A stretch of 64,000 bases of DNA from Adiantum capillus-veneris (taxonomy: Eukaryota; Streptophyta; Polypodiopsida; Polypodiales; Pteridaceae): positions 102,931,087 through 102,995,086 of the forward strand of contig CM043966.1 of assembly GCA_014529385.2 (NCBI GenBank), in the 5' to 3' direction. Position numbers and translations under genes: made by a program. How positions within the stretch are numbered: position 1 is the first letter of the stretch; every line of letters starts with the position of its first letter. The notes under the pieces are model-generated. The model was not told the origin of the DNA. It worked only from the letters and a program-made list of their open reading frames with translations, and searched no databases. Below, piece by piece: positions 20,961-33,200 of this stretch.

Positions 20961-22739
20961 AGTGTTTCTTCCTTTGGAATGTTCAAGATAATCAACAGTA
21001 AATTCAATAGAATTGGGGAGCTAAAAAGCCCACTTATTGTTTGACTTAATAACACCTTATATTGTTGTTTTGATCTCTAGCGCTTCTAGTATTTTTACTA
21101 GAGCTTGACAAATGCTAGCCTTTGTCATGGTTGAATATGCCCATCACCTCCGGAGGGTGATAGAAACTAGGCTCGTTGGTTTTGTAGATTACGTTCAAAG
21201 CATGAATGACCTCTATACAAACCTGCTAATTCTCTTGAGCACTGACGACGTGCGTAGGGATGTCATAGCTGTTGGCTAAGCTATGCATGATAAAGGTGAT
21301 AATCTTATTCTTCATGTTTGGACAAGCAACAAAATTGAGATCACATATTGTCAAGTTTGGATCTTTTCTCTTCTAAGTTTGTAGTAGTATTCATTTTTTG
21401 ATTTCGTATTTACCGTACCTAAGGACTTAAGAATGTATTCCTTTAGAAGTTGTTGTATGAAGTTTGATTTCTAGGATTAAGTTTTTAAGTCGTCTTGTCC
21501 TTTTTTGCTTAAAGTTGAGTACTTGTTTTAAGCCAAGTAAGTTGCGTCAACTTATTTTACGCATGCCTTTTCTAAAAACATTTTTAAGTTAATAATGTTT
21601 TGTCTTATCTAGTTTTGTTTCGTAGCAAACAAAGTGATTTAGTTTGTTTGTTTGTTTTTGTTTTTGTTTTTTTTCTCTTCTTTCTTGTGTCCCTTGCTTT
21701 TATAGTTTTATGAGTACTTTATTTCCTCTTATAATTCATGAGTTCAAACTATTCTAAACTTATGAAGGTATATGGCTTAAGTTATAATGTATAACCATGA
21801 AGTGCGGCAGCTTCACCTTATACAATTGTATTTACCCTACACCCATTAACTTAATGCAATATGCAAATCTCATATATTACCTCTCTCTTTCTATAGAGTC
21901 CAATGTTGTCAGCGCCAAGTCATCCACTTTCATAGCTGTCTTTCACACTCATACTCTTTTACTAATCAATCTTCTCATTTTTCGTTCAATTTTTAGTATT
22001 CTGCAAAATTTTAGGCTTTCCAGGGTGCGTACAGAGTAGACAATGAGAAAAATGTACCCACAACCCAACCAGGCTTCCTCCTCTCATGTTGCAGGCAAAA
22101 GAATTTCCAATTTATGTTCTATTAAGTTTCGATTCATAAACATTATACATGAAACTGAATTTGTCCATGCACTCTTCCTTGTGCTCTTCTATGCATCACC
22201 TAGCACCCCAACCGTTTCCCCAGTATCTCTCAGGGCCCTCTATCGCTCATGGTACAAAGGCAACTATGCCTTCACCTATTGTATCACCTTTTGTTCATGA
22301 TGCATCGCACTCTATACCTTCTCAGAGAGAGCCTTTATAGCTTTGTTAAGTTAGCTCTTTGGCAACCTCATGCCCCTTTGTGTGAACAACTTTTTTTTAT
22401 TAGTACTTACATTGCATAACGTTTAGTCGGTCATTTTTTATCTTTGCACATAGAATCTTCTTCTACTTTCTCTCAGGGACCTATACCACAAAATTATTCA
22501 AACAAAGAAAAGAATGTGAATAAATGCAACAATAATGTATGCTTGTAAAACATACTGTCTTTGCATGTTGCATTGGAAATTTTGGAAGCAAATTGAGGTC
22601 AACTCCATTTGTCCAAGTCCTCACACACCTATCGTAGTGTGGCATTACCTCGAATACTGAGAACTTTCACCAAGTCATATTAATATCATGAAACAAATGT
22701 TGTCCACAGCTACCAAATGATCATTCACTCAATGTCACC
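20961..22739. other. Unassigned AT-rich stretch
   Basis: It is T-rich on the plus strand, with a possible weak continuation of the Penelope-like 3' region to about 21050. No gene is supported. The missing 3' LTR of the minus-strand chromovirus would be expected here but I could not find it. Confidence 0.4.
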
Positions 22740-22902
22740 TCATCTAGTAGAAGAAAACTATGTGTTTTCCCAAGGGGCACCTTCTTCGGGTCAATCTTTC
22801 CACTTGACTAAAGCCTTTCGATGTACATGATGATCAATATGTAAATCATGGTAGTCTAAGATTTATTCACGTTCATGCGGTTGGGTAGGAGGTTCAACGA
22901 AA

Positions 22903-24094
22903 TCAACTAAATTTGTTGGTCAATGACTTACATGAAATACCATATGAATATGAGTGTGCAGGTAATGAAAGTTTGTAAGCTTGATCACCAACTTGGTTAA
23001 GTATCTTGGAAGGCCCACAGTATCTCGGAGATAATTTAGGTATTGGCCAAGTCTTCAAATTTTCTGAATGCTCTAGCACATGCAAAAATAACTCTTTCCC
23101 TTCCGTGAAGGTAACTTGCCGACGTTTCTCATAAGCGTACTTCTTATACTAATCCTGCGCTTGTCAAATATTTTGACGAGCCAATTTCAACATATCCATA
23201 TGGTGTTGGATAAAAATCCTTGAACTATTAGAGTGTTTCAACTACCAACCCCACCGTAACTGGTGACCTAGGTTGAAAATCGTACATTAGCATGAAAGAA
23301 CTAAATCGAATCGTTACATGCTTAGCACGGTTGTAAGCAAACTCAAGAATAGATAGATATTCTTCCCAATCTGATTGCTTCTTGCCAATGTATGCTCATA
23401 GCATATCCTATAGCACTTGATTGACTCGTTTAGTCTAACCCACTTGACTGACTCGTTTAGTCTGACCATCCGTTTCAGAATGATCTGTTGTTGTACTAGG
23501 GTTGAGTTGTGTCCCCAATCATTTAAACAAAGCTCTCCAAATGACTGTTGAAACTTGGAATCACGATCACTCACAATGTTACTTGGCAGTTCATACAACT
23601 TGTACAGATTGTCCACAAATAGCTTAGTTAATTCTAGATTCTTGGTTGACTTGGTTGGAATAAACTTACATAGTTTAGTCAAGACCACCCATATCGAGTC
23701 ATGATCTCGTACAGTGGTTGGTAAACCCACAATGGAATCCATATAGATGCTTTCCAATTTACCATTAAGAATCTCTAATGGATGTAAGAGACCTCTTGCC
23801 TTCAAGCACTCTGCTTTGTTAACTTGACATTTCTAGCACTGCAAGATATAATCTTGAACATAGCCGTATAAACCTGGCCAGTAAAATTGTTTTCTTATGA
23901 GCATAAGTAATTTTAATGCGTGGATGCCCTGCACTTGGATTATCGTAACACTCATAAAGAATTTGGCACCGAATGTCCGCGTCTGTCGGTACACAAACTC
24001 TCCCCTTGTGGAGTGATGGAAAAATTCTTCCAACTCTGTAGTTCATCACTCCGGTAGAGGAGAAGAACGATCCCTCATTTTCACATGGCTCCAC
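22903..24094 (-). pseudogene. Chromoviral integrase relic
   Basis: On the minus strand, the zinc-binding region shows a K-x-F-Y-W-P-G motif (about 23890-23870). A core follows with S-I-Y-M-D-S-I-V-G-L-P at about 23755-23720 (catalytic Asp retained) and NIVSDRDSKFQQSF near 23570 (second Asp). A GPY/F-like LSPRYCGPSKIL lies near 23025. Frames change at least twice, and a short tandem duplication (VRLNES repeated, about 23410-23460) disrupts the core. This enzyme would insert the cDNA; it is inactive here. Confidence 0.85.
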
Positions 24095-24099
24095 ACTTT

Positions 24100-25393
24100 G
24101 GAGTATGCATCATCATGCTCATATTTTCCCTTTAAAGAAGCCAAAAAGTCACTTCGAATTTTTGTGAGAAGAAGGGAGTTGATCTTAGGCATACAACTAA
24201 GAACGTCAGCTACCACATTGTATCATCCTTTACAATACCGGAGCTTTGCGTAATACTCATGAAGAATCTCAGTCCACCTAGCCTTTCGACCCTTTGTTGT
24301 GTAAACCAATTTATGTTTTCATGGTCGAACACAATCTCAAACTGAGCTCCATACAAATAATGCCACCATGTCTTCAAGATAGACACTATTGCATGGAGTT
24401 TTTTCGTTGGCTTTCGGTTGGTCCGTCATTGGCATAGCAATGTGAGCATACTTTTTAACGAACCTTCGATAAAAATCTGCAAATCCCAAGAGAATCTGTA
24501 ACTCTTTCAGATTTTTGGGAGAAGGTCACCTCCCCACTTTGGACTGATCCATGTGCAGCCCATCAGCTGAGATGACATGCGTGAGATGATGAATTTCCTC
24601 CTCGAGAAAATCACACTTCAACTCTTTGGCATATAACTTGTTTGCTCGTAGCAATTCAAACACCTGCCTCAGATGTTGCAAGTGCTCTTCTTCAGAGACA
24701 TTGTACATGAGAATGTCATCAAGAAAGATAAACTTTTCCAAAGGCTATCCATGAGCGTCATGAAAGTTGCGGGTGCATTGGTTAACCCAAAGGACATAAC
24801 CAAAAACTCGTAATGTCCATGGAACGCAGTTTTAGGTATATCAACAAGTCGAATGCGTACTTGGTGATATCCCGAGTGCAAGTCTATCTCAGTAAAGCAT
24901 GAGTGAGTTTGTCGAACAACTCATCCACTCCTAGTAATGGGTACTTGTTCTTAACAGTTACTACATTCAAACCATGGTAGTCAATGCACATGCGCATGCT
25001 AACGTCTTTTTTCTTCACCAATAGGATAGGAAAATCCCATGGTGAAGAACTAGGTTAAATAAACGCTCTACTAAGATAGTCAGCAAGTTGACGTTCCACC
25101 CCAGTAGCCTCAGAATGACTCATTCTGTAGGGTGGTTTTCTAACCGATTTACTACCTGCAACCACGTCTATGCCATTTTGTATAGATCATGTCGACAGTA
25201 ATCCTAATGGTAAATCATTGGGAAAAACATCTTGACATTCCATTAACAAATTTTTAAAACGAGTAGCAACTTTTGCTTGTTGAGGAGAGAGAGTAGTAAC
25301 CATTGTTGGAAGAGACGAGAGAGAAGCATGCGACATTGAGAAGTTGTCAATAGAATCAACACTTGAAAGAAAATGACACAAAGAGTAACACAA
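24100..25393 (-). pseudogene. Chromoviral reverse transcriptase and RNase H relic
   Basis: From the N-terminal side: ECQDVFPNDLPLGL (about 25240), an [10 protein letters not shown]-type motif (about 24990), [11 protein letters not shown] and [10 protein letters not shown] (24890-24815), [12 protein letters not shown] (about 24795-24760), FLDDILMY (about 24732-24710; F/YxDD catalytic pair intact), then the RNase H end with GRKARWTEILHEY and VVADVLS (about 24290-24205). The reading is broken by several stops. Confidence 0.87.
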
Positions 25394-25402
25394 GAAAACT
25401 TC

Positions 25403-26029
25403 TTATATTGCATTATGAGAAGTGAGCTTTATAAGTTCTGTTGTACATATGAGTGGTGAGAAAGGTGCATCATTCTCTCCTAACAACAACACATGTGTGC
25501 CATGGGATTCAAACATCAAACTGTTGTGCTCGTAGCTACGCTTAAGTGATGGTCCTAAGCTGTGCAACCATTCTCGATCAAGTACTACATATGCCCACTC
25601 CATATTCATAACCTCGAAATCCAAGGATGTGGCATATCCTTGAATTTCCAACGGTATAGATCTCACTCGAGTGTCCCACACCTTGGCAATCGCTACCTCG
25701 TAACGGTGGGAGCTCGGAGTTTGGGGCAACTTGAGCCGTTTCACTAACCCGTAGTTAATAAAATTGTGTGTAGCACCGTCATCTACCAAGATACTCACCT
25801 TGTGCCCTTGAATAGATCCGTGCATACGCACTAGCTCATGTGGACGGAAAGTCTGTTGCCACCACATGGAAGCTATTATACAGCATTCATACACCACCTC
25901 GATGTGTATTACCTTCACATTGAAGAAACGTGAGGAAGACTCAAGAGGCAACATTTGCACCGTCTGCACTGCTCTCTCCTTGCCGCCCTGGGCATCAAAT
26001 TTCCCCTTTGGACAAATCCTTTTTGCCAT
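25403..26029 (-). pseudogene. Chromoviral protease region
   Basis: A 208-codon open stretch contains LVDDGATHNFINYGL (about 25795-25745), the retropepsin-like active-site loop with D-D-G where D-S-G or D-T-G is usual. It is followed by a conserved-looking fold ending near 25500. It lies between gag and RT in normal order. It is open as a fragment but belongs to a broken polyprotein. Confidence 0.75.
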
Positions 26030-26085
26030 GGCCGCTTCCTAAACATTGAAAATATAACACTTTTTTTTCGCGTTCTCAAACTCTT

Positions 26086-26846
26086 CTATATAGAGAGAGG
26101 TCCTCTAGACCCCTTGGGTTTCTTGGACGCCTCTGAATTGGCTACTATAAACTTTCTTTTATTGTGTCCATGCTGTGTGCGTGTATTACCATGTGTATTG
26201 TCGGGCATGTGAGTATTGTGCGATGTCTTATCATGAGGATCATCGTGGATGTGAGCTTGCACTATTACCTCCTCAAGTGTTTTGGGATGCTGAGTCTTGA
26301 CATGCTTCTTAAGCTCTGGTGTCAAATCGCGGATAAACCCACGCACTTACCTCTCCCTTAAAAGTGAGCGGCTTTGTATTTTTCAACAAACCGTCCACCT
26401 CCTTTTGAGTGAGAGAGTGCAGATGAAAAATTCTTTTCCATCATAGACATGCATGCTTGAAGTACTCGAAATTCATGAATATCAAGCAATTCGTAAGTGT
26501 CATCTCCTTCCATAGCCACGCAGGTACCCTCCGTGAGAGTGTCCAACTGCGGGCCGTCATTGGGAAGATTGGGCGTATGGTACTCAAAATCAACACCGTT
26601 GTTGTCCAGGTTCCCCTCTCTTGTTGCAGGTTGGATCTCCAAGTCGTTTGTAGTTGTTGCCAAAGCAGAACTTCTACCTTGTAAAAAGATGGAGTGTACT
26701 TCTATACTTGGTAGATTTTTTAATTTACAAAAAATCAACTTTAATGGTTTTGCCTTAGCCGCCTTGACAGCATCGTATGCTCTCGATTTCTTGAAACCCA
26801 TATTGAGCCTCGCCTCGAAAGAAGATAACAAACAAGTAGGGAGCAA
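26086..26846 (-). pseudogene. Chromoviral gag relic
   Basis: Two frames (26846-26358, 26346-26086) give a gag-like layout. The later part has a GFIRDLTPELKKHV and HPKTLEEVIVQAH core typical of Ty3 gag, followed by a His-rich stretch. The earlier part contains the segment LEIQPATREGNLDN and is less clear. A frameshift sits near 26350. Confidence 0.65.
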
Positions 26847-27129
26847 GGCCCTTGGCCTTGGGCGTTCAAGTGAGAAAAAGGGGGGCGAGAGTGCCCGCTA
26901 TGATGCTCTCGGGCGTGCAACGCAGTGACGAGAATTGATGAACAGGTCCTTGCAATGTCGCGAAGCTCTCCTACACTCGGTTTTGAGCAGGTCGACCTCC
27001 CCCCCGGCAAGAGTTGATGCATGCGGTTCTCTGCGGCTTCCTCGTCTTCACGCTCCCTCACTTCCATGCGAATGCAAAAAGCATGTAGAGTGGAGAGACC
27101 ATGACCCCTTTTTTGCCCAAAATAGTTAA

Positions 27130-27141
27130 GCTTCGATACCA
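27130..27141 (-). other. Primer-binding site of the minus-strand chromovirus
   Basis: Minus-strand TGGTATCGAAGC, one mismatch from the tRNA-iMet site, one base inside the LTR end TTTACA. Confidence 0.75.
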
Positions 27142-27142
27142 G

Positions 27143-27944
27143 TGTAAAGCCTTGAGGGAGTGCTTGCCTGAATCCTCCTCCCTACCTCCCTATTGCCCCT
27201 CTCGTAAACACCTCCCAAAGCCAATCACACTTCCTTAGATGCCCTTCTCAAAGTTTCAAGGTGCCTTTGAAGGCTCAATCAAAAACAGAGGGAAGATAAG
27301 GTGGGGTGATGGCAATGAGGTAGAGGGTGGCCTGTGTGTAGTCGGTAGTGTTTTAAAAACGCTCACAGTGGGGAAGGGTCAATGGCGTCAACCGAAATGC
27401 AGTAGGTGTCGTCGCATTTCAACATGCCCGCAGAAAGGTAGCGGCACCACCCAAGTCAAGTAGGATTCCGACTGCACGTTTTAAAACGCAGGGGGATAGG
27501 GGGGTCGTCAGCTACTACAGAGAGGCACTACCGACTAGCGGTTTGAGACGCTAGCGGCTTCCCGAGTATGTACAATAGACAGCAGCAAAGCAACACCACA
27601 TGGTTTGGCATCCAGCATTTCGAAAATGCGACAAAAACGCTAGCGATGGCAACAAGGCAGCAATGGGATGTGTTTTGGGCAACGACAAAGGGTGGCGAGT
27701 GGAACGCCAACGACGAGGGTATGTTCTTCTCTTCTTAATACAACTCCGCCTTCTCCAAGGTTCTTGAAACATGACACAGCTCTAACAAGCAAGGGGTTGC
27801 TTATATAGCAACCTCAGCAAGATGCCCTACCCAAACTTTGACAAATAAGTAAAATAAATACCTATAAGCCAAAAGAATAATGGGATCACAAAAGAATAAT
27901 GGGATCACAGCGGGCAGTTCACTTAAGATGCCAAAACTTTAACA
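27143..27944 (-). repeat. 5' LTR of the minus-strand chromovirus
   Basis: It begins TGTTAAAG (27944) and ends TTTACA (27143), about 802 bp. A TATA-like GCTATATAAGC is near 27808. A short block with GGGATCACA is duplicated at 27881-27910. It shares its first ~190 bp with 13235-13423. Confidence 0.72.
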
Positions 27945-27971
27945 AGTTTCCAACGATGTTATTCTTGTTCT

Positions 27972-28013
<42 letters not shown>

Positions 28014-28385
28014 AGAGCAATAAGCTATGTCCCTTTGTCCAAAATGCAAGGTACTGAAGATTGAATCAATAACATGCCATAGTAATAGCACTAATAGCAT
28101 AATAGTCAAAGCTCTTAATGGGGCAAATGTAGCTGGTAGGACAATTTTGACAATATAAAAAACCTTTCAAAACATGTAAAATTAAAAGTGAAATTTTAGT
28201 GTAGGAAATGAAATGCCTCGTGATATAGGTAAGTCAAACCACTCCGTGCTCAGGTTGTTTCGAATTTCCTCTTCTTATTCAAGATAGAGAGAGACTCGGG
28301 TTGTTTTTAGGAGAGAGAAGCTCAGGTTGTTTTGATTTTAGAGAGAGAGAGAGAGACTTCTAATACGTTTCGTAGTAGGATGAAT
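27945..28385. other. Unassigned stretch with microsatellites
   Basis: A (CT)n(CA)n tract lies at about 27972-28013, and short AGAGAG runs near 28290-28350 are embedded in a repeated GGTTGTTT context (28253, 28295, 28327). No gene is seen. Confidence 0.5.
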
Positions 28386-28389
28386 CCCA

Positions 28390-28499
28390 TAAGGCCTTAT
28401 TGGTTGATCGGACACTCAAGACCAATTACTCAAGAGTGAAATAGCATAAGCAATCTGCTGCACTTGGTGATAGAAAGGTTGATTGATTTTCCTAGAACT

Positions 28500-28533
<34 letters not shown>

Positions 28534-28640
28534 AGATTGATTGATTGATTTTACTATCAGAACAATCCCAAGAGAGCTCAAAGATCTATGCGACGAGTCT
28601 TGAACCCGAGACCGTCAAGGTCGTGGGTCGGAGGGCTGCA
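28390..28640 (-). repeat. Dispersed reversed copy of the ~190-bp array unit
   Basis: The minus strand shows the same order of landmarks as the array at 13.4-15.6 kb: a GGGTTCAAGACTCGTC block, CTTTGAGCTCTCTTGGGAT, a microsatellite (here (CT)n next to (CG)n, 28501-28534), then CAACCTTTCTATCACC, a degenerate AGATTGCTTATGC and TTGAGTAATTGGTCTTGAG. It is diverged but collinear. Confidence 0.65.
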
Positions 28641-28966
28641 GATCTCGGCCCTCCATCCACTCATCTTTATTGGCCAGAATGTCATCCTGCAACCGCTCGA
28701 TGCTGGACAGTTCAGCATGCGGAATATCAGGCAGCACAAACAGTCTGCATGCCAATCACTTGCCTCCAGCTCAGCACGCAGAATCCCAAATGCAGAAAAT
28801 TCTGACAAGTCAGCGTATGGAATTGAGCCAGTGCCTGGCTTTGACCTCCTACACCGGTGGCCCTCCTCCCCACGACCGTTGACGGCCGGGAATGCATGGT
28901 CCTTGCAATCCTGCTCTCACAGGACTCCCGGCTCCGCCAGTCACCCTTTGGTCGCAAGGATTCCAA

Positions 28967-28991
28967 GGAATGGTCCCTAAGGGACCATTCC
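28967..28991. repeat. 12-bp perfect palindrome with 1-nt spacer
   Basis: GGAATGGTCCCT (28967-28978) and its complement AGGGACCATTCC (28980-28991) form a compact inverted repeat. Confidence 0.85.
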
Positions 28992-29004
28992 CTACACCTG
29001 ATTT

Positions 29005-29180
29005 TCCAGTGGGACTTGGGATAACCAATCTACCATGGTCGGTTGATAGAAAGCTTATTCCAGTTTCTTCTTCTTATTCACACACATGCACGCACGCCCA
29101 TCAAAAGAGAAATTTCAGCATCATAGGAAGATATCTGATGAGTCTTGAATCCAAGAACTTTCAGTTTTTACCTGGCCTTT
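29005..29180 (-). repeat. Second dispersed reversed copy of the array unit
   Basis: On the minus strand: a GGATTCAAGACTCATC block, AGATATCTTCCTATGATG, a short GTGTGTG run, AATAAGAAGAAGAAACTGG, AGCTTTCTATCA and TGGTAGATTGGTTATCCC in array order. The (GT)n is short (about 29080-29095). Confidence 0.62.
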
Positions 29181-29203
29181 CAGTTTTTCAGTTTTGCCAT
29201 GTG

Positions 29204-29210
<7 letters not shown>

Positions 29211-29251
<41 letters not shown>
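29211..29251. repeat. (GA)n microsatellite
   Basis: About 20 GA dinucleotides between the repeat copy and the 3' flank of the GT47 gene. The rest of 29252-29757 holds no recognised feature and should include the GT47 3' UTR. Confidence 0.9.
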
Positions 29252-29253
<2 letters not shown>

Positions 29254-29757
29254 CAATCTTAGAATTACTAATTGATACATATTCATCGGAAACTCCAACA
29301 TTCCTCACATACAGGCGTATGTGAATACATGTCATTGATGTCAACATCTCGACGTAGATTCAGATAGGTCACTGAGGAGGACCAGGCAAAATTTAAACTT
29401 GGCCTCAAAGAGCTACATACAATTCTTTTGGGGTGGATGGTCTTCTCAGTGAAATGAAGAATCTTGTATTGAGTACATAAGGTATATTAAGCCACAAGGC
29501 CATGCAAGGACTGGCCCCATGCATGGAGTGTACTAAGTGAAGACCCCCCCATGAACACACACATAGCGCTCTGAGAATGGTCAAAAATTTGCGCGTTCCC
29601 CCTCCATGCATACCATGTCAATCATTCAAGTTGATGAATGCCATAAGGAAGCTTCCGCTGCCCATTTGCACAGTAAAAGCTTTGCCACTATGGGTAAGCT
29701 CTATGGGGCCGTTTACATGTAGATACTGTGTGCACAAGTTAGCCTTCAGATCAAAAC

Positions 29758-30217
29758 TCACCAATGCCACCAATCTGGTGTTTTCAACCTCTTCATTCTG
29801 TGCTTGGCAAGTCTGATCGCTGGCAGCTTCCGCTTCACTTGCTTCCACACCATATCAACAGCGTCATTTTTGAGGGCTGGATGCTGATACTCAAAATGGT
29901 GAGCTACAAGCTTCAGATTCGCCCACATCCGAAGCCATCTTTCCTTTGAAAAGTTCTCCAAAATCTCCAAAATATAGCCTGGTGTCAATGCCTCTTCTAC
30001 CGAGAATATCAAGCAAAACTCCTCATAGTCCAGCTCATCCTCAAATGGAAGCTCCAGCTTGTCACTGATTATCACAGGCACACAGTGGCTAGCTATTGCA
30101 TCAAAAAGCCTGCATGAAGAGGGTGTATCACCAGCTGGAGTGAGGCAAAACAGAGATTTGCGCATGCCTTGTGTAGCCTGCCCAAGAAGACAATGTAATG
30201 AAGAGACCCCAAAACTC

Positions 30218-30265
<48 letters not shown>

Positions 30266-33200
30266 TCCCATGGAGGAAAGTCGGTTGAAGGCAAGCAATT
30301 GTTTTGTTGCATTGTGGACTTCAAGAAAGCCTTTGATATGATTCCATGTGACAATTTGTGGAGAAGGATGGAAGAACTTCAAGTGCCAAATGAGTTTATG
30401 CTTGCAGTTTCTTGAATCTACGAGAAGTTCGATAAGCGAATTGCACATGGGAAGAGGAATTTCAGAATTTTTTATAAGCACTATTGGGTTAACTAAGGAT
30501 GTCCATTGTCACAACTCTCTTTGGTCTATGCATTGATCAATTGGAACAAATGGTACTCGACTTTATGCAACAAAAAGGCATTGAAGAGGTTACTATTTGC
30601 AATGTGATAATCTTGCATTTGTTGTATGGAGATGATGTAGCGCTCCTAGCACACACTTAAGATGCACAAAAGCTTATTGTTGTCCTTGAAAACTTATGTT
30701 GCATACTGGGCTGATTGTGAACGAATCCAAAACAAAGATTATGCTTGTGAAAATCAACCATAAGTAGAAGCCATGCATTGTGTACAACAATGAGACGCTT
30801 GAGTTGTTGAGAGTTTTAAGTCACGGTAACAGGGAACGGGCGGAACGCACCCTAAACGTTCCAAAACAGTGTTCCGAACGCCTCTTTTGAAGTCACAAAT
30901 GGCCGGACATTGGGCACCGGAATCCGAGCAATAAAAGGGTGTCTAGGCTTAGTTCAAAGTCATTTAAGCCCCTCGCTACACGTTATAAGTCGGTGGGTAC
31001 TAGGAAATTAACTTAGAAGAGGCAAACTGGACACATGGTGGCTCCAGAGCAACTTTTCCCAGTCCAGCAAGAAGAGGGGCACCCAAAATGACTACAGTGC
31101 GTGTGTGAGTAGTGGGTGCAAGTGATCACAGCTTTAATGGAAAGCTTGCCGTCTCCCTTGCTCTATGTACCACGATGATTCCGCTCTCGTGCATCTCTCC
31201 CCCCCTTTGAATACAGAAAAGTGATGCCCCCCTCAAGGGCTTTTCATCTGTACGTACAGTTGTGTGGGTTCATGCGCGATTGCCAAGGCAAGAGCCTCTT
31301 GCACAGGTATTGGATTAGCTAGTGGCTAATCCCCTGCAGGTGAATTCGGAGAGATTTCACGCGAGAAATCTCGTCCGATTCAAAGGGCAAGTAGCCCTAA
31401 AGGTGCAGGAGCTCGAGGGCTTGCTACGGATGTGGCCGGCACGCGAAACGGAGCACGAAACAGTGAATCATAGCCTGCTGTATATTTTTGCAGGTTTAGG
31501 GTTTTGGCCCTAATTAATCCCTGATACCCCTAGAGCTTCGGGGAAGCGTTGGGATCACTATACAGGTGATCTGGTGCATTTTCAAGGCAGAAAACAAAGA
31601 ATTCAGCGTGCTACAGATTCTCGCCAGGTTTGAGAAAGTGTCTGCATGCGCCGGAAAAGTCACCTTTGGCATGGGGATTTTGTCTGTGAAGCCTCCTACT
31701 GCGGTTATGCTTCCGAAATCAGGCTAGAGTAGGCGATTTTCAGCACGGTAAAAGCAGGACAGTCGTAGGAACTTGCAAGTTTTCTCCCAAGTTTTATAAG
31801 AAAAAAGAAATACCGCAAGGGGCACCAATCTTTGGGGCCTCCAGGGTGTCGCTGTCTCTTTGGAAGCACTCTAGCTCCCAAGCCATGCTTTGTTTGAAGT
31901 GTTAATTCCAATCACGGGTTTATTCTTGAAGTTTTCCTCTGTGTCGTAAAGTCAAGTCAAGTTTATCGAGTAAAGAATCCGGTGAAAGCTAAAGTCTACT
32001 GCCCTACGGGCCGATTTCATGGTTCCATTGCCGGGACAGAATCACTTTCTCCATAAAGAGTGAGCCTTGGTTGGTTTGCGGCGAAGACAGAGAGTAGAGG
32101 AACTTGGAATTACACTATGGCTAACAGGACAAACGACGCGAGGAAAGAGGGTTCCTCTTCACAGGACAAACAGGCTATTCCTCCAGTGTTCGAGGTTGGC
32201 GAGAGTTCACGGCCACCCCTGTCTTTGAGGTTGGCAAGAGTTCACGGCCACTCTTGTCTGTACCTTTTGTTGATTTGAATGCTCCACAAGGTCCAAGGTT
32301 TATGACTAGGTAACTAGACGAGCATGCGTGATTTGCCAAAAGGTCAAGTTTGACAGGCAAAAGGCACTAGGGTTATTACAGCCACTGCCTATTCCAGATA
32401 AGCCATGGGAAAGCATTGCTATGGATTTTATCTTTGATCTTCCAAGAAGGCCGACAAGGAATGATGGTATATGGACCATTATTTGCAAGTTCAGCAAGCA
32501 AGCCCATTTTATTCCTGTCAGGAAGAAGATAAAATTTGACCAGATGGCACAGTTGCTTATGTACAATGTTTTCAAGTACCATGGTATGCCAAGTCTATTG
32601 TCGGTGATCATGATCCTCGTATGACGAGCCCGTTTTGGAGAGGCTTGTTCGAAAACATGGGCACCATGCTCAAGTTTTCATCCTCATTTCATCCACAAAC
32701 AGATGGGCAGTCAGAAGAGGCTAATTCTATTATCTTGGATCTGCTGAAATGTTATGTGTCAGATAATAAGGGCAAGTGGAAACAATATCCACCCACGTTT
32801 GAGTATGCGTACAACAATATAGTGCATTTGTCAATAGGCAAGGCACCTTCTAAGATTGTTGAGCCTTGCCCTTCTAAGATTGTTGAGGGTGGTAAAAAGG
32901 TTCCTCCCATTTTTGCACACAAAGGACAAAATTTTTGAGGCAGATCGATATGTTGAAAACATGGATGAAATCTATAAGAAGATCAAGCTTGCCTTGGAAA
33001 AGACTCACACAAAGCAGAAAAGAGTTGTTGATCGTCACCATTGTGAATTGTTTTTTTTCACGTGGTGATTGGGTACTTTTAAGGTTTAAAAAGGCAAGGT
33101 TAAAGAAGATGAAAGGCAAGGAAAGGTTGTTTCCAAAGCTCAGCATGCGTTACTATGGGCCTTTTCAAGTACTTGAGAAGATCAGCGATGTTGCATATAG

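Larger units (their letters stand above)
22740..27944 (-). mobile_element. Decayed Ty3 chromovirus, 5' LTR present, 3' LTR not found
   Basis: Reading on the minus strand: LTR (27944-27143), primer site (27141-27130), gag, protease, RT, RNase H, integrase, GPY/F-like segment and a degraded chromodomain. The chromodomain (about 22870-22750, with a KALVKWKD core then a stop and APWEN) marks it as a chromovirus. Stops and frameshifts are frequent throughout. No second LTR resembling 27143-27944 is recognisable downstream (below 22740). Confidence 0.88.

Noticed and set aside
22000-22740. 3' LTR of the minus-strand chromovirus
   Set aside because: I looked for the LTR landmarks (TATATAAGC, GTAAAATAAATACC, start TGTTAAAG) and found none.
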